Part shown: positions 36,797 through 47,959 of the stretch, one piece after another
Position numbering within the stretch: the first letter of the stretch is position 1
Layout: each line of letters begins with the position of its first letter
DNA from: Epiperipatus broadwayi
Taxonomy: Eukaryota; Onychophora; Udeonychophora; Euonychophora; Peripatidae
Length of the DNA: 64,000 bases
Reading direction: 5' to 3'
NCBI GenBank assembly: GCA_028023455.1
Contig: JAQFVV010006452.1
Location: 1,106,501 to 1,170,500 of the forward strand
Made by a program: the position numbers and the translations under genes
Notes under the pieces: generated by a model
Databases searched by the model: none
What the model was told of the DNA's origin: nothing
Seen by the model: only the letters and a program-made list of their open reading frames with translations

Positions 36797-37354
36797 AACT
36801 TACAAGCTTAAGAGAATAGGGTTATGTGATCTATGACTCTTAATTTGACTATAATAATCAGGTAGACAGTTTGCCAATTACTAGTTACAACTTATAAAAA
36901 AATCCTAAAAACACTGCACAGTTTTGAACTAGGACAGTTCAGTTAAACATTGATACTTATCATTTTTCAAATGAATTATTCTCTGCAAATTAAGATCACT
37001 AATGGTATAAAAAATATAAATACTACTTTAACTAAAAATTTTGAAGCCAATAAAAGATATAGACAAAAGTGACAGAAATATTAGAATAATAAACATTACA
37101 AAATCATGGTTAAAAATTTTTAGATAAATATTTCCAGTATTATATATCACAAAGATTATAGTCATTCTTTTATATCCATTTTTTTTAAACTTAATATACA
37201 CTTAGAAATTCATCAAATTTTAATTAGCTAAAAAATCCGATGAGTTTATAAACAACTTAACCCTTGCTGAACTATTAAAAGTTAAAAATTGCATCTATAA
37301 CTTCTAATCTATTTAAAAAATCAATGACTCTTTAAAATATATTAGTCATCATTT

Positions 37355-37585
37355 TGAATGTTGACAACAGTATTGATAATAGATGGACAATTGAAATCTT
37401 AAACAGGATTCCAAGAAATTTAAAAGATCCAGAAAGAGACCGCATGTGAGATGGATAGTTGAAATAAAAAATGTGCAGGGGTGATGTGGAGAAGAGAAGC
37501 TAAAGACTGGAGAAGATGGATTGAACTTGGAAAGACTTTCATCCTGCAGTGGATTGATAATGGTTGATGATGATGATTTGATTAT
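37355..37585 (+). mobile_element. LINE 3' fragment with TGATGA tail
   Basis: Reads KCAGVMWRREAKDWRRW then IELGKTFILQWIDNG and a stop in one frame, followed by TGATGATGATG. The frame upstream is broken (the RMRW region contains stops). Same family as 4335-4545 and 53186-53463. The minus-strand frame here is a shadow. Confidence 0.75.
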
Positions 37586-37589
37586 TATC

Positions 37590-38980
37590 ACTGTTTTAAA
37601 CATGGAACATATTTTTCAAAAGAATTAATGATTTTTTGCAACAAAATGAATAGAAAAATCTCAATAAGTGAACGAAATTTTTAAACCTCTTACATCACAT
37701 TATATTAGCACAGCATGAAAAGATTACAGTCCCTACCGACCATCCACTTCTTAACAAGATTAAGAGTTTTAATTTTTTTTTTAATCTAAAGCTTTATGAA
37801 AAATATATTTTTTATAAAACCAACTATTATTGGATCCTTACTTCATTTAACAGAAAAAAATCTACCCATGTGAATAAAAAAGATTCAATAATAGTGATTT
37901 GCTTTGTGAAAGCCGCATTAATAAATAAATGACTAATCATAGTTTATTTGGGAAATCTTCACCCTATTGTATCAATTTAATCTTATTCGCCAGAGTTAAT
38001 ATACAAAAGGTTGCTAAATTTAGAAAAAATGATTGGTTATTTGTGCAAAATTTGAAATAGTCCACATTTACATTTCCACTAATTATGATCATTGATTACT
38101 TTTAAATTTGCCCTGACAAATCTATTCCAGAAAACTTCAAGTATGACCTAATAAAAATATGAATTGGAACATATATTTATAATGTAAACAGATGAGATAT
38201 AGATTAGATATGCGTACATTATCCAGGCTGACAATAATTAAAATCTAATTTATAATTATTCAACTAAGTAATTTTTCAACAAACAAAGAATTATACTATG
38301 TTAATAAATTAAATATATTGCTAATCATATCAACTCTTCACAAAACAAAAATATTGATTACCTTATTTGATAATGGTGCTCTCCATCAAATGATGAATAT
38401 CATAGCAAAATAATACAATGTCATTCTCCGAAAGCAATAAAATTAGTTTTACAGTTCTTTCAAAATATTTTTCCATGATAAAACAAAAAAAAATAGTTGC
38501 ATAAAATGCAATACCCCCCCCCCGCTCCCGCACCATTTTCTTCCAGGAGAAACAACTCGCAATAATTATGAAAGAATTAGTGTATTTTTTAAAAAAAGCT
38601 ATAACGATTTTTTATTACACTTTTTTTTTTTCAAAACTTTTTTTTTTTAATTTAATATACCATTTTTTATTTGGTTTTCACCAATGTTTTGTTATATTAT
38701 ATGGCTGTTATCAAGGATTGATTATTTCTATAATACTTAATCGTAATATCATATTTCTAAGCATGTGAACTAACTGAAACGAGTATGCAATGCTGTAAAA
38801 CCTAGTTATAAGTTTTGTAATTAGAAACTTTCCCATATTGTTACACCAATGGGCTATATAAAAACCCTGATTTTATTTAATGGTGCTCCATTCAGTGGAG
38901 ACTTATTTCAGTATTTTGAAAAAATAGTATCTGTAGAGAAAGAAATTCAGCTGTGCAAAAAAATAGTCAAAGCTGTAACA
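37590..38980. other. 1.4 kb without recognisable feature
   Basis: Includes a C10 run with CGC sequence at 38514-38530. No gene or repeat supported. Confidence 0.5.
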
Positions 38981-38984
38981 ATAA

Positions 38985-39145
38985 TTATAGCCAAAATCAC
39001 ACCTTTCTTTATTTTGCCATAATATAATATAAATACATTTTATCCAAACCACTTCAAACACTTTTTAGAAAAACTCTTTATTTGTACATATGCATACACC
39101 TACATTTCGACTGACTTGCAATCTTCTTCAGAGCCAGTTCATTTA
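38985..39145 (-). repeat. Repeat family E, single arm
   Basis: Same sequence as the arms of the palindrome at 45935-46242 (CCAAAATCACAC.., AACACTTTTTAG, CTTTATTTGTACATAT, CATTTCGACTGAC). On the minus strand CUGAAGA, a GAYUG/CARUC hairpin and GAAAU follow one another, a hammerhead-like order with one extra A before stem II. Confidence 0.6.
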
Positions 39146-39199
39146 TAATTGTAATAATTATAGCACAGCAAGAGGCAACCACAGTTGGGCTGTTTACAC

Positions 39200-40880
39200 A
39201 AACCATATCTAAATGCATTAAACCTCAAAACCACAAAAAAAAGATTTAAAGTAAAATATTTACCGTGATATTTAATTAAACAAGTTTCTAGTATACTTAA
39301 CTATATAAACTAGTTTAAAGGCTGAGACAAAAAAAATTTTTTGAAAAACTTTTTTATTATGCTAAACTATGTCTTATTAACAGATCTTTTAAGTTTAAGC
39401 CTATCTGTTGAGATTAATAGTTTATAGCACCAAAAAAGATCTTGTATATAGCAGATTAATCCCTAGATAGTCATTACATCAACAAATATTAGTTTTTTTT
39501 TCTACAATCATGAGAAAGCAATACTACCTTAAAAACTTTATTTCTTTGTATGCAATCTGATAAGATTAAAGGAAGTTATAATTTTTTCTTTTCTTCTCAA
39601 AAGCAGGTTTCTATGAAAATAAAAGTAAAAGAACAGCTTTTGGGTGGTTAAATACATTAACTGTCTATTGGCTAATAATGTTGCTATCAAGAATTATGAT
39701 TAATCATCAGAACATAATCATCAGAAATATTTACTAATCCATCACCATCTGACAAATATTTATTTAATCTCAGCTATTACTAGTAAAATAATTTTTAATT
39801 TAAAAGTAAGAAGACAGGAGAAACATTCAGAAGATGAAAGAATCCATACAGAAGTCTTAGTAGCTAACAAGTCATTCTCTTGGGTAAAATGATTTACTTA
39901 GGAAATATGAACAGTACATACCAAGGAACTAAAAACTTATCAGTAACATAGTAAACTCATATACATGATTACCAGATTCATTATCAAGGAGCAGAATATA
40001 TAAATCTCTATGTCACAAAAGAAAATATTTTACATCTTTCAGCAAGTAAGATTACAACAAAGTTTGTAAGTAAAGAATTTATATTAGTCATTAGCATTAA
40101 AAAAAAGTAATTATCACCCATCTTATTCAAAAAGGAAAAAAGACACTGGAGGTTGTTGCTTTTTATTTATTTACATATAACAACAGTAACATCACTTTGT
40201 TCATCAATTTATTCTAGAATCAGTTTATACATCTATTAGTGTTTTTTCAATATAAGTAATATGTTATTTATATAAGAGATATTGCACTATTTCTTGTTTA
40301 CTCAGACAATGTTTCTTTTTTTTTCTGGCTAGTCTTTAAAAATTCCTATTCATTTTCGGAAATAATACAAATTTTTAAACATCATTTTTAATTTATCGCA
40401 TCTTTTTTCTTTTCAATTGTCATTGCCTTTTTCCTGAAATTTATTTTGATTTTCTGGTTATTTTAATTAAATTTTTCGAAATCATTTCAATTATTTCTTT
40501 TACTCTACTCTCAGTTGATTTGGTTACCACCAATTCTCATCCATAACCTCGAATTTATTTTTGATATTATTTTTATGTTGCATTCTAGATCTTTATGAGA
40601 CTTTTTTTTTCAGTTTCAATAATTGTTTCTTTTAAAACTAACGTTATTCATTGCTGAATCTCAAAACTGTTATCTATTTTATTCTGAAAAACTACATCTG
40701 GTGAGAAATATATGTATAATAGCCTTTTAATAGTCTGAAAAATTTATTGAAAATTTATAAAAATTTAAAAAAAAAACATTTTCACCGCTTCATTATTTAA
40801 GTAGTCATTTAAAAATGCATTTTTTTTATAATGGTAGAAATCACCAATAGTATTTATTTTAAAGATTGTTTGTTTGTTTG
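39200..40880. other. 1.7 kb without recognisable feature
   Basis: Nothing supported on either strand beyond A/T-rich low complexity. Confidence 0.5.
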
Positions 40881-40884
40881 TTTA

Positions 40885-40988
40885 GTCAAGCATTGGTGGT
40901 CGAGAGGTCAGCTACAACTGCTTTACAAGCAGTTGTCTCGGATTAGCGGGTTCGCTTCCCGGATGCTGCTGTGATAGATGGGGGGAAA
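40885..40988 (+). mobile_element. tRNA-derived SINE (UAC-type)
   Basis: GTCAAGCATTGGTGGTCGAG head, anticodon arm ACTGC-TTTACAA-GCAGT, and B-box GGGTTCGCTTCCCGG. This copy best resembles a tRNA-Val(UAC) relative. Flanking duplication not clear because of the (TTTG)n run. Confidence 0.82.
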
Positions 40989-41749
40989 AAATATTAATTT
41001 TAACTTTAAAAATAGATTAGAAAGCTTCAATAAAACAAATGACTACATTACTGATTGCTTTAAAAATTTCTCTTTGCTAGTTATTTCTTAAAAGATAAGT
41101 TTTTCACATCTTGAGCTAAAACATGTTTATCATAAATTTCTGCCTCTTGATATACCCAAAAGTACGATTTATCTTAAGAATATTTAATAATTTTGTAATT
41201 ATCTAGTGGACTTTCTTAAAACCTAATATTAATTGTCAACTGTTTTTAAAAAAGTCTTACTTTATGAATACTTTTTTAATACATTACAACTTTCACAGTG
41301 GTAATGTCCTCTACTTTTGGAGTGTTGCTAGTCTAACTAGTGACAGTTCTAACATGGTAATCAAACTTTGGATGTTTAGATTTGTGAATATTGAATTTAA
41401 GGTAACACTTTAACTATTTTACTTTTTTGAAGACATGTTAATGAGCATTTTCCAAACAATATGAATTAACACAATAAATTGGTGTAGGAAATTATTTACC
41501 ATCACCATGTATGCAGCTTCTTTAAATTTTTTCTTTGTATTTTTTTCTCTCTAAGTAATATTAATGTCTTTCATCAATGTCATTGGTTCATATTTGTTCT
41601 ATTATTTTATATACATTTGTTTGTGCATTTCTAATAACCATACTTTTTCCAATGAAACAATTGGTTTTAACAATATACATTATTTTATGTTGGCACAGTA
41701 TTTTATGAATGCAGTTTTTATAAATTTATTTAACGCACATTGATTATGT

Positions 41750-42090
41750 AAGTAATATTTACTAAGGCAATAAACCTCAAGAATGTGTGCTTGAAAATGG
41801 AAAGGTAGAAACCTCTACAGATCTTAACCACAAGCTTACACTTTGGAAGAAAAGAGGGGGAAATTGTAGACTTAATCAGTGAAATATTGAATAGCTTCAC
41901 GCTCTCAGATCTAACCACTTCAGCTTCACCTATTTATATAGAAATTAGATTGAAGTAAAGAATGGGTTTCCCTCCTTTTAGGGGTTTCCCTCTTTTCTTC
42001 CAAAGTGTAAGCTTGTGGTTAAGACCTGTAGAGATCCCTACCTTCGCATTTTCAAGCACACATTCTTGAGGTTTATTGCCTTAGTAAATG
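41750..42090. repeat. Palindrome F, nested in the PLE relic
   Basis: Arms of about 105 bp (41755-41862 and 41983-42090) share TGCTTGAAAATG.., AAACCTCAAGAATGTG and TTCCAAAGTGTAAGC with complements. The loop includes CTCAGATCTAACCACTTCAG. Open frames on both arms encode the same IFKHTFLRFIALVN peptide simply because the arms are complementary. Confidence 0.78.
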
Positions 42091-42215
42091 CAGTTTATGT
42101 TTTTCAGTATTTTAATTTTTTTAGAGGTTACTATTTATCACAATGTGCTATGATGTTGGAAAACTTTTATCTTATATTGAATGCAGATTTTCATTAGTTT
42201 TGTCTGCTATTCCTG

Positions 42216-42415
42216 ACATTAAAACAGGCAAAACTCTCTATACAGTAGTGCCACTCAGTGCAAGCCAGAGTAATCAATGGATGCCAGAAGGCTTGTGCAT
42301 AAAATCTCTATCTAGTGCCTACTAAGTGGCACTACTGTATAAAGAGTTTTACCTGTTTTAATAACAGTTATGAGGAAGCATAAGAAATGGTGATCATGTG
42401 ATGTTTAGTGGTTTT
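42216..42415. mobile_element. Short family B insertion nested in the PLE relic
   Basis: Minus end-piece then plus end-piece without ribozyme. Flanks CTATTCCTG (42207-42215) and CTATCCCTG (42416-42424) are a 9-bp duplication with one mismatch. Removing it rejoins sequence that is continuous in the 32016-33640 PLE. Confidence 0.82.
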
Positions 42416-42989
42416 CTATCCCTGGTATGTATGGATGCACTGCAGTACCTATAATTTTTTTCATATTTCTTTTTGTTGTCTATTTAAGGTTTTTTTTAAT
42501 TACAGCTATCAAATAAATTTTTCATAAAAGTTTATTTTATGTAGGTCTTTTCTTTTTCAAAATCATTGGTTTCAGTGTAAAATTCTTTTGCATAAAACTC
42601 CATGTTTTATGTTTTTTTCTATGATTAAATATATATATAGGCTATATATTTACTGGTGTGTGTGCCTTTTTTGCAAACTATAGTTTTAATTTTGTTATGA
42701 GGAAGTCTCATAAACAAAAACATATAAGAATCCTTAATTTTTGTTCTTGTTCTGATTCTGTTGTGAATTAATTTTTTAATATCATCTGTACATGAGGGGT
42801 CAGAGAGATTTGTGGTCAACATGGGTAGGATGAAGAAGATTGGCACTAAGATGGGCTTTGATCATTACATCATCAGATTTTCAATGAAATGGATGGCTGA
42901 GGAGTTGTGGGGTGGAGTGTTTTGAAGCCTGTCCATTAAAGTATGAAGATTGGCTATCTTAATATATGCTGAGCTTTGATTGTATATAT

Positions 42990-43490
42990 ATATAAAATAC
43001 ATATTTTGCGGGTTCATCCGTGTTAAAAACTTTTAATATCAATATACTGACGTTTTGACTTGGTCACACAAGCCATCCACAGAGTTATAAAAAGGTAGAA
43101 AGACGGTTGTAGAGGCGCTACAATCACTGGTTTGAATAAAACATTAAAAATCCCACCAATAGCAAAAATGTTAAATTTAAGAATGTTTTTTAAAGAAATC
43201 TTTCCAAATAGGAGGAAGTTTGCACGTGCAAACTTCCTCCTATTTGGAAAGATGCAAACTTCCTCCTATTTAGAAAGATTTCTTTAAAAAACATTCTTAA
43301 ATTTAACATTTTTGCTATTGGTGGGATTTTTAATGTTTTATTCAAACCAGTGATTGTAGCGCCTCTACAACCGTCTTTCTACCTTTTTATAACTCTGTGG
43401 ATGGCTTGTGTGACCAAGTCGAAACGTCAGTATATTGATATTAAAAGTTTTTAACACGGATGAACCCGCAAAATATGTATTTTATATATT
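42990..43490. mobile_element. Near-perfect 0.5-kb palindrome
   Basis: Arms of about 245 bp match almost base for base: ATTTTGCGGGTTCATCCGTG, AAACTTCCTCCTATTTGG and GCGCCTCTACAACCGTC occur with complements. The centre (43212-43262) has an extra AACTTCCTCC copy. In the right arm a CTGTGGATGGCTTG segment, CAAGTC and GAAACGTC follow as in PLE-type hammerhead relics. Arm identity suggests recent origin or gene conversion. Confidence 0.88.
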
Positions 43491-43548
43491 TAACCCGTGC
43501 AAATCTTCGTTTTAACATATATCTATAGATATATAGATATATGGAAAT

Positions 43549-43609
43549 AATAATCTGGACCAACTGACGAGTGCTGGTTCAGCACGAAATACTTATATTG
43601 GTGATTATT
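43549..43609 (+). ncRNA. Hammerhead ribozyme, family A (best-preserved, AUA type)
   Basis: CUGACGA at 43564-43570 fits CUGANGA. Stem II GUGCU (43571-43575) pairs perfectly with AGCAC (43581-43585) around GGUUC. GAAA is at 43586-43589. Stem III is A43589-U43596 and U43590-A43595 with loop ACUU; triplet AUA ends at 43597. Inner stem I ACCAA (43559-43563) pairs with UUGGU (43598-43602), and outer stem I AAUAAUC (43549-43555) pairs with GAUUAUU (43603-43609) across a UGG bulge. Confidence 0.85.
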
Positions 43610-43700
43610 TATCTTTTCGACATGTGTGTGATGAAGTGTATCAATGGTATGAGATAGCATGGATGGTTGAGGGTCGTGTAAGTTCAAACCCCCTATATAT

Positions 43701-44112
43701 ATATAAGTGCAGGTATGAAAAAGCCTGTATTGTAGGAAAAAAATCATATTTCAAAATATCATCTTTTATAATTCCATTGAACAAATTCATCACAATTTTC
43801 TATTCACAAAACCTAGCCTAAATCAATTATTTTTATTTTTTGATTTTATCAATAAATAATCTTTTGTCATCTACTCCTTTTAATAAAATTATCGATATTT
43901 TACTTATTTCGTTCTTTCTATCTAAATTTCTAATCTCTTTTATATCAGTTTTTCTAAATTACTCATCTGCCCAATTATCCATATCTGTGCTGAACATAAT
44001 TTTTACTTTCAACATGAAATGATTACAGAAGAATTTCTCATTTTTATTTAAAGCATCTTTACTTTTTCAAAGACATCAAAAGAAAACTAAGATAAAAATT
44101 GAAGCCATAGAT
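43701..44112. other. A/T-rich segment, no feature
   Basis: Short open frames (43840-44022) are low complexity. Confidence 0.5.
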
Positions 44113-44305
44113 CAGTATTTTTTAAACTTTTCTTATAATAGAATGTTTCACAAATTCAAAAATTTTAACAGGACACCTAGGTTATTTTATAGGGTAGATA
44201 GGTATTAATAATACATAAATTAAGCAAGTAAATATAAGAGTTATGGAAACAAAACAAATATTTATTTTCAATTTTTGATTACATAAATTAGATATAAAAA
44301 TAATA

Positions 44306-44375
44306 AAATAAACTATTTGATATATATATATATATATATTAAATAAACTATTTGATATATATATATATATATATT
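44306..44375 (+). repeat. Exact 35-bp tandem duplication
   Basis: AAATAAACTATTTG plus (AT)n plus TT repeated twice in a row with no visible difference. Confidence 0.9.
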
Positions 44376-44789
44376 AAGTATAATAATGCTTAAGGCTAAA
44401 TGGGGTTATAAGTAATCATTAAATTCAGTCCCAATATTAATAACTATCAACAATTTCAAACTAATTTTGACACAATGAGCTATCTTCTGTTATATTTGTC
44501 TAGAAATTATTCAATCGCAATTTCTTGTATTTTTGTTTTAAATCAGAGTCACTAATTAATTTAATTAGATTTTCACAATCATAGGCACTAAAGTCTATTG
44601 GTTTAGCTGTCATTGCAAATTGAATTCATATCCAGGAATTGGGCTTACTAGACTTTGGAAAATATTTCAAAAAAATTGATTGTAAGTCATGCAAATATTC
44701 AAAAATTGCATTGGAAATGTTAACATATATTTTAGAATTTATTTCAGTTAAAAATGTTTGCATGGTGGAAAAACAATGTTATTTTGCAA

Positions 44790-45183
44790 TACAATACAGA
44801 GAGTGTACCAATAGCTCAAACAAGCTCTTAATTAATAAGTGTGGTATGAGAAAATATTTAAAATCTCTATCCAGAACACTCCCATCTCCAGACCAACTGG
44901 TTTTGAGCTTATGACTCATGTCAGTGAAGAGCTGGAATATTCAAACACTAGATCTAAAATATAAACTATACGTTTATATAAAATATACATTTGAAATAAG
45001 TGCTGGGTTTTGAGTTTATATTTTAGATCTAGTGTCCGAATATTCTAGCTCTCCACTGACATGAGCCATAAGCTCGAAAACAGTTGGTCTGGAGATGGGA
45101 GTGTTCTGGATAGAGATTTTAAATATTTTCTCATACCGCACTTATTAATTAAGAGCTTGTTTTGGTATGCTCTCTGTATTGCA
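44790..45183. repeat. Fold-back element, family C-like, nested in the hAT relic
   Basis: Arms of about 165 bp (44790-44960 and 45010-45183) share TATCCAGAACACTCCCATC and AATTAATAAGTG with complements. The plus strand at 45038-45100 has CUGACAUGAGC, a GAGC/GCUC hairpin and GAAAAC then GGUC, a degraded hammerhead-like series. No clear target duplication. Confidence 0.8.
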
Positions 45184-45934
45184 TTTTTGTAATTACAAGC
45201 TTATAAAAGTAATGTCATGTTATATATGATTTACTTTATTAATTATTATTGTTATTTTGTTCAAATGTAGAACTTCAGAATTGTAATTTCCTATCAAATG
45301 ATGCAATTTTATCTTTTGCATTAATCTTTCTTTATAAGAAGTTAATTTCATTGTGCTTAGTAAAAATATCTGCCAAATAGGAAAAACTCATCAATCATAA
45401 AGATTTGTTAAAAATTCAATGAGATTTGTCTTAAATTATTTGGTGTAAAAAAAAAACAGTAACTTACTATGAAGTTCAAAAAATCTCAATAGTATTTTGG
45501 CCACTTCATAACACAAAATTTTAAATAATTTGGATTGAAGTGGTTGAGATTTTGCATAGTTAATAATTTTTACAAATTCATTCAAAATAGTTTTTAAATA
45601 TGACAAATTATTTTGTTACTAGTGCTTTTCTATCCTAAACATAATATCTTTTTGTGGCTTTTGTAGCTATTTGCAGAATGAGTTATAACTCCCTTCATCT
45701 TTCTTCTCTTTACTTGGGCCTCATCTGTACAAATATCAGTACACTTCTTCCAAGAAATTTCCTGTTTTAGAATGTAATTGTTATACAGTTTAATGCATTT
45801 TACTGGTAGTTCTTTCTTATAGATATTCACACATGAGTAAATATTTTTCAATATTATGAAATGCATAATGAAAAACACCAGTAATCCAGACAGACAGGTA
45901 AAATCTGCAGACTCATCCACTTACAATACATATT

Positions 45935-46242
45935 ATATAAATACAATTTATCCAAACTGCTTCAAACACTTTTTTAGCAAAACTCTTTATTTGTACATAT
46001 ACATACACTTACATTTCGACTGACCTGTAGTCTTCTTCAGAGCAAGTCTATTTTGATCTTTTAGAAAAACGTTTTTTAAAAAGATCAAAATAGACTTGCT
46101 CTGAAGAAGACTGCAGGTCAGTCAAAACATAGGTGTATATAAATGTACAAATAAAGGGTTTTGCTAAAAAGTGTTTGAAGCAGTTTGTATAAATTGTATT
46201 TATAGGATATTATGGCAAAAATAAAGAAAAGTATGATTTTGG
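45935..46242. mobile_element. Palindromic insertion, family E, nested in the hAT relic
   Basis: Arms of about 145 bp around a hinge near 46075. Direct 11-bp duplication CAATACATATT at 45924-45934 and 46243-46253. Each arm carries CUGAAGA, a GACUG/CAGUC hairpin and (G/A)AAA. Its removal rejoins transposase coding sequence. Confidence 0.88.
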
Positions 46243-46860
46243 CAATACATATTCATGACAAAGTCTTTATCAATGAATTAGATCTTTTATGTGGTATGAA
46301 ATAATATTATTTGATAATTGGAATAAATCTACTTTTAGCAGACTCTTTATTTAACATACATGTTATAATGTCTTTCACACAAAGCATATTAAGCATTTCT
46401 CCAACTGTATAGGATTTATAATTGCATGCAATGTGGTAATTCATACAATGAAATGTCTCTGTTATATTTTTATTTTTTGTTTTAGCAGTTGCAATCATTC
46501 AAAGTTTATATTTTTCTAGTGAATCGTATTGTATCTTTTTAAAATATGTATATTTTTTCTTTGTAATCAACATGTTTTATTTTTAAGTGACTAAGGAGTT
46601 TATCTAAACCCAATAAACTGTTTGTTAATATTTTATTACATAATACAAAACATGAAGAATTGTTAATACATGTAAACACCCAATTGAAAAAACTTTCATA
46701 ATATTTTCTTTCTGGTGTGTTTTTGGATGACCCTGGCTTTTTAATATTAAATTTTGATGAAACTAGTTTCTTCTCCAATAACAGAAAAGTCAAAAGAAAC
46801 ACTTGTCATTCTCTCTTTAACCAAGAATCCATGGGTAATTTTTGAATAATATTTAAACTT

Positions 46861-47056
46861 TAATATTAGTCAGAATTGTAATAGAATCAAAAAAATTAAG
46901 TAATAGAAAAAGCTGCAACCAACAAAAGTTAAATGTAGGAGAAAAGTACTAAAAAGTATCAATATTGTAAAAGCAATTGGAGTAAAAATGATTTGATAAA
47001 ATATTTAATAACAAAAATTAAGAATCATGCAATTAATGATTGTAATATATAAAATC
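46861..47056. other. A/T-rich spacer
   Basis: Probably the 5' end region of the hAT element; TIR not identifiable. Confidence 0.3.
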
Positions 47057-47070
47057 AAGTATAAAATAGT

Positions 47071-47167
47071 TTTTTTTTTTCCTATGTCAAAGCATTGACA
47101 GGGAAGCAAACCCAGGCCAGCTACTTGGAAGACAGCTATGCTAACCACAAGGCCACCAACACTTGAC
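47071..47167 (-). mobile_element. tRNA-derived SINE (UCC-type)
   Basis: Flanks AAGTATAAAATAGT (47057-47070) and AAGTGTAAATTAGT (47168-47181) differ at two positions. Poly-A (T on plus), tRNA-like body on minus. Confidence 0.87.
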
Positions 47168-47181
47168 AAGTGTAAATTAGT

Positions 47182-47832
47182 TGAAATCTATTTAACATAA
47201 TTATAAGAAATAATTTATAATTACTATAAAAGAAAAACTATAATAATAACCAGATATATCTGGCCTATAAAGTCCATGTTTTTTTTAATTGGTTGCTTTA
47301 ACAATTTTTTTAAGATTTAATGTAAGTTAAACAAAACATTTTAATGTATTATGGTTTATTAATGACAGAATAACTTCCTAGCCAGCCTGAAAATTCATCG
47401 TTTTTATAATGTTTTTTTTTAATCAGTTGCTTTAAGAATTTTTTTTTTTTTTTGTTTGTGGAATTGAATAAAATTCTCATAATCAAATTAAACCTCTAAA
47501 TTAAAATTTAAATTTTTAAATATATCTGTTATATTGATATGTGAATTTGATAGCATTATGGAAAACTATTAATGACGGAGTTACTTCCTTCATATAAAAT
47601 ATTCTTTATAATGTGTTTTTTTAATTAATTGTGAATTTGACACATGACAACCTTATACACAAACATACATTCACCAATCAGACAACAGAAAAAGTAGGGA
47701 TTTTAATAATAATAAAAAAATGTTCAATCACAAAATTATTATAATAAATCAATCAAAAATGTTAATAAAAGTGTGTAATAATAATAAAAAAAATTTATAA
47801 TTAAGCAAAATAATACAGTGATGTGTTAAATA
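47182..47832. other. A/T-rich segment, no feature
   Basis: Two diverged copies of a TTTTTTAATTGGTTGCTTTAA phrase (47280, 47415) hint at an old local duplication, also seen near 10160. Confidence 0.4.
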
Positions 47833-47845
47833 AACAAGTACTGTT

Positions 47846-47946
47846 TTTTTTCTTCATGTGTCATAGCATTGGCCGGAAAGCAAACCTGCTAATCCGAGAC
47901 AACTGCTTGTAAGGAAACTGTGCTGACCACTCGACCACCAATGCTT
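47846..47946 (-). mobile_element. tRNA-derived SINE (UAC-type)
   Basis: Perfect 13-bp duplication AACAAGTACTGTT at 47833-47845 and 47947-47959. Confidence 0.9.
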
Positions 47947-47959
47947 AACAAGTACTGTT

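Larger units (their letters stand above)
41230..42845 (-). pseudogene. Penelope-like element relic with nested insertions
   Basis: Minus strand. At 42640-42790 the peptide MRLPHNKIKTIV with THTSKYIAY parallels RFPHSEIKTTVYRKHTHTGKYLAY of the 32016-33640 copy. The lower part (41270-41735) parallels the 3' flank of that copy (TGTTGCTAGTCTAACTAGTGA and GAATATTGAATTTAAGG). The body is interrupted by palindrome F (about 41750-42090) and a family B insertion (42216-42415). The endonuclease region is largely replaced. Non-functional. Confidence 0.7.
42790..43700 (+). repeat. Hammerhead repeat family A, plus, split by a palindrome
   Basis: Left part 42790-42990 (GGGGTCAGAG, CATCATCAGATTTTCAATG, GATGGCTGAGGAGTTG, CATTAAAGTATGAAGATTG) and right part 43500-43700 (ribozyme, GAGTTCAAACCCCC-like end) are contiguous in other copies. 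The leftmost GGGGTCAGAG portion overlaps the PLE coding end, linking family A to that PLE. Confidence 0.78.
44113..46860 (-). pseudogene. hAT transposase pseudogene (ZBED5/FAM200-like type)
   Basis: Minus strand. BED zinc finger with preceding TPERKYYESFF at 46539-46802 (CNK-x2-L.., H and H spaced H-x4-H). Next a helical segment with VGEMLNMLCVKDIITCML (46307-46498). Then VDESADF..LSGLLVF and ISWKKCTDICTDE with KMKGVI (45630-45920), matching the DEST-D and CTDGA boxes of this family. YLADIFTKHNEINF (45337-45385) and FLKYFP with LISDSDLKQKYKKL (44503-44750) cover the C-terminal half. A CAGTATTTTTTAAACTTTT TIR-like end starts at 44113; the opposite TIR was not identified. Frame is broken by stops and two fold-back insertions (44790-45183, 45935-46242). 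Inactive. Confidence 0.85.
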
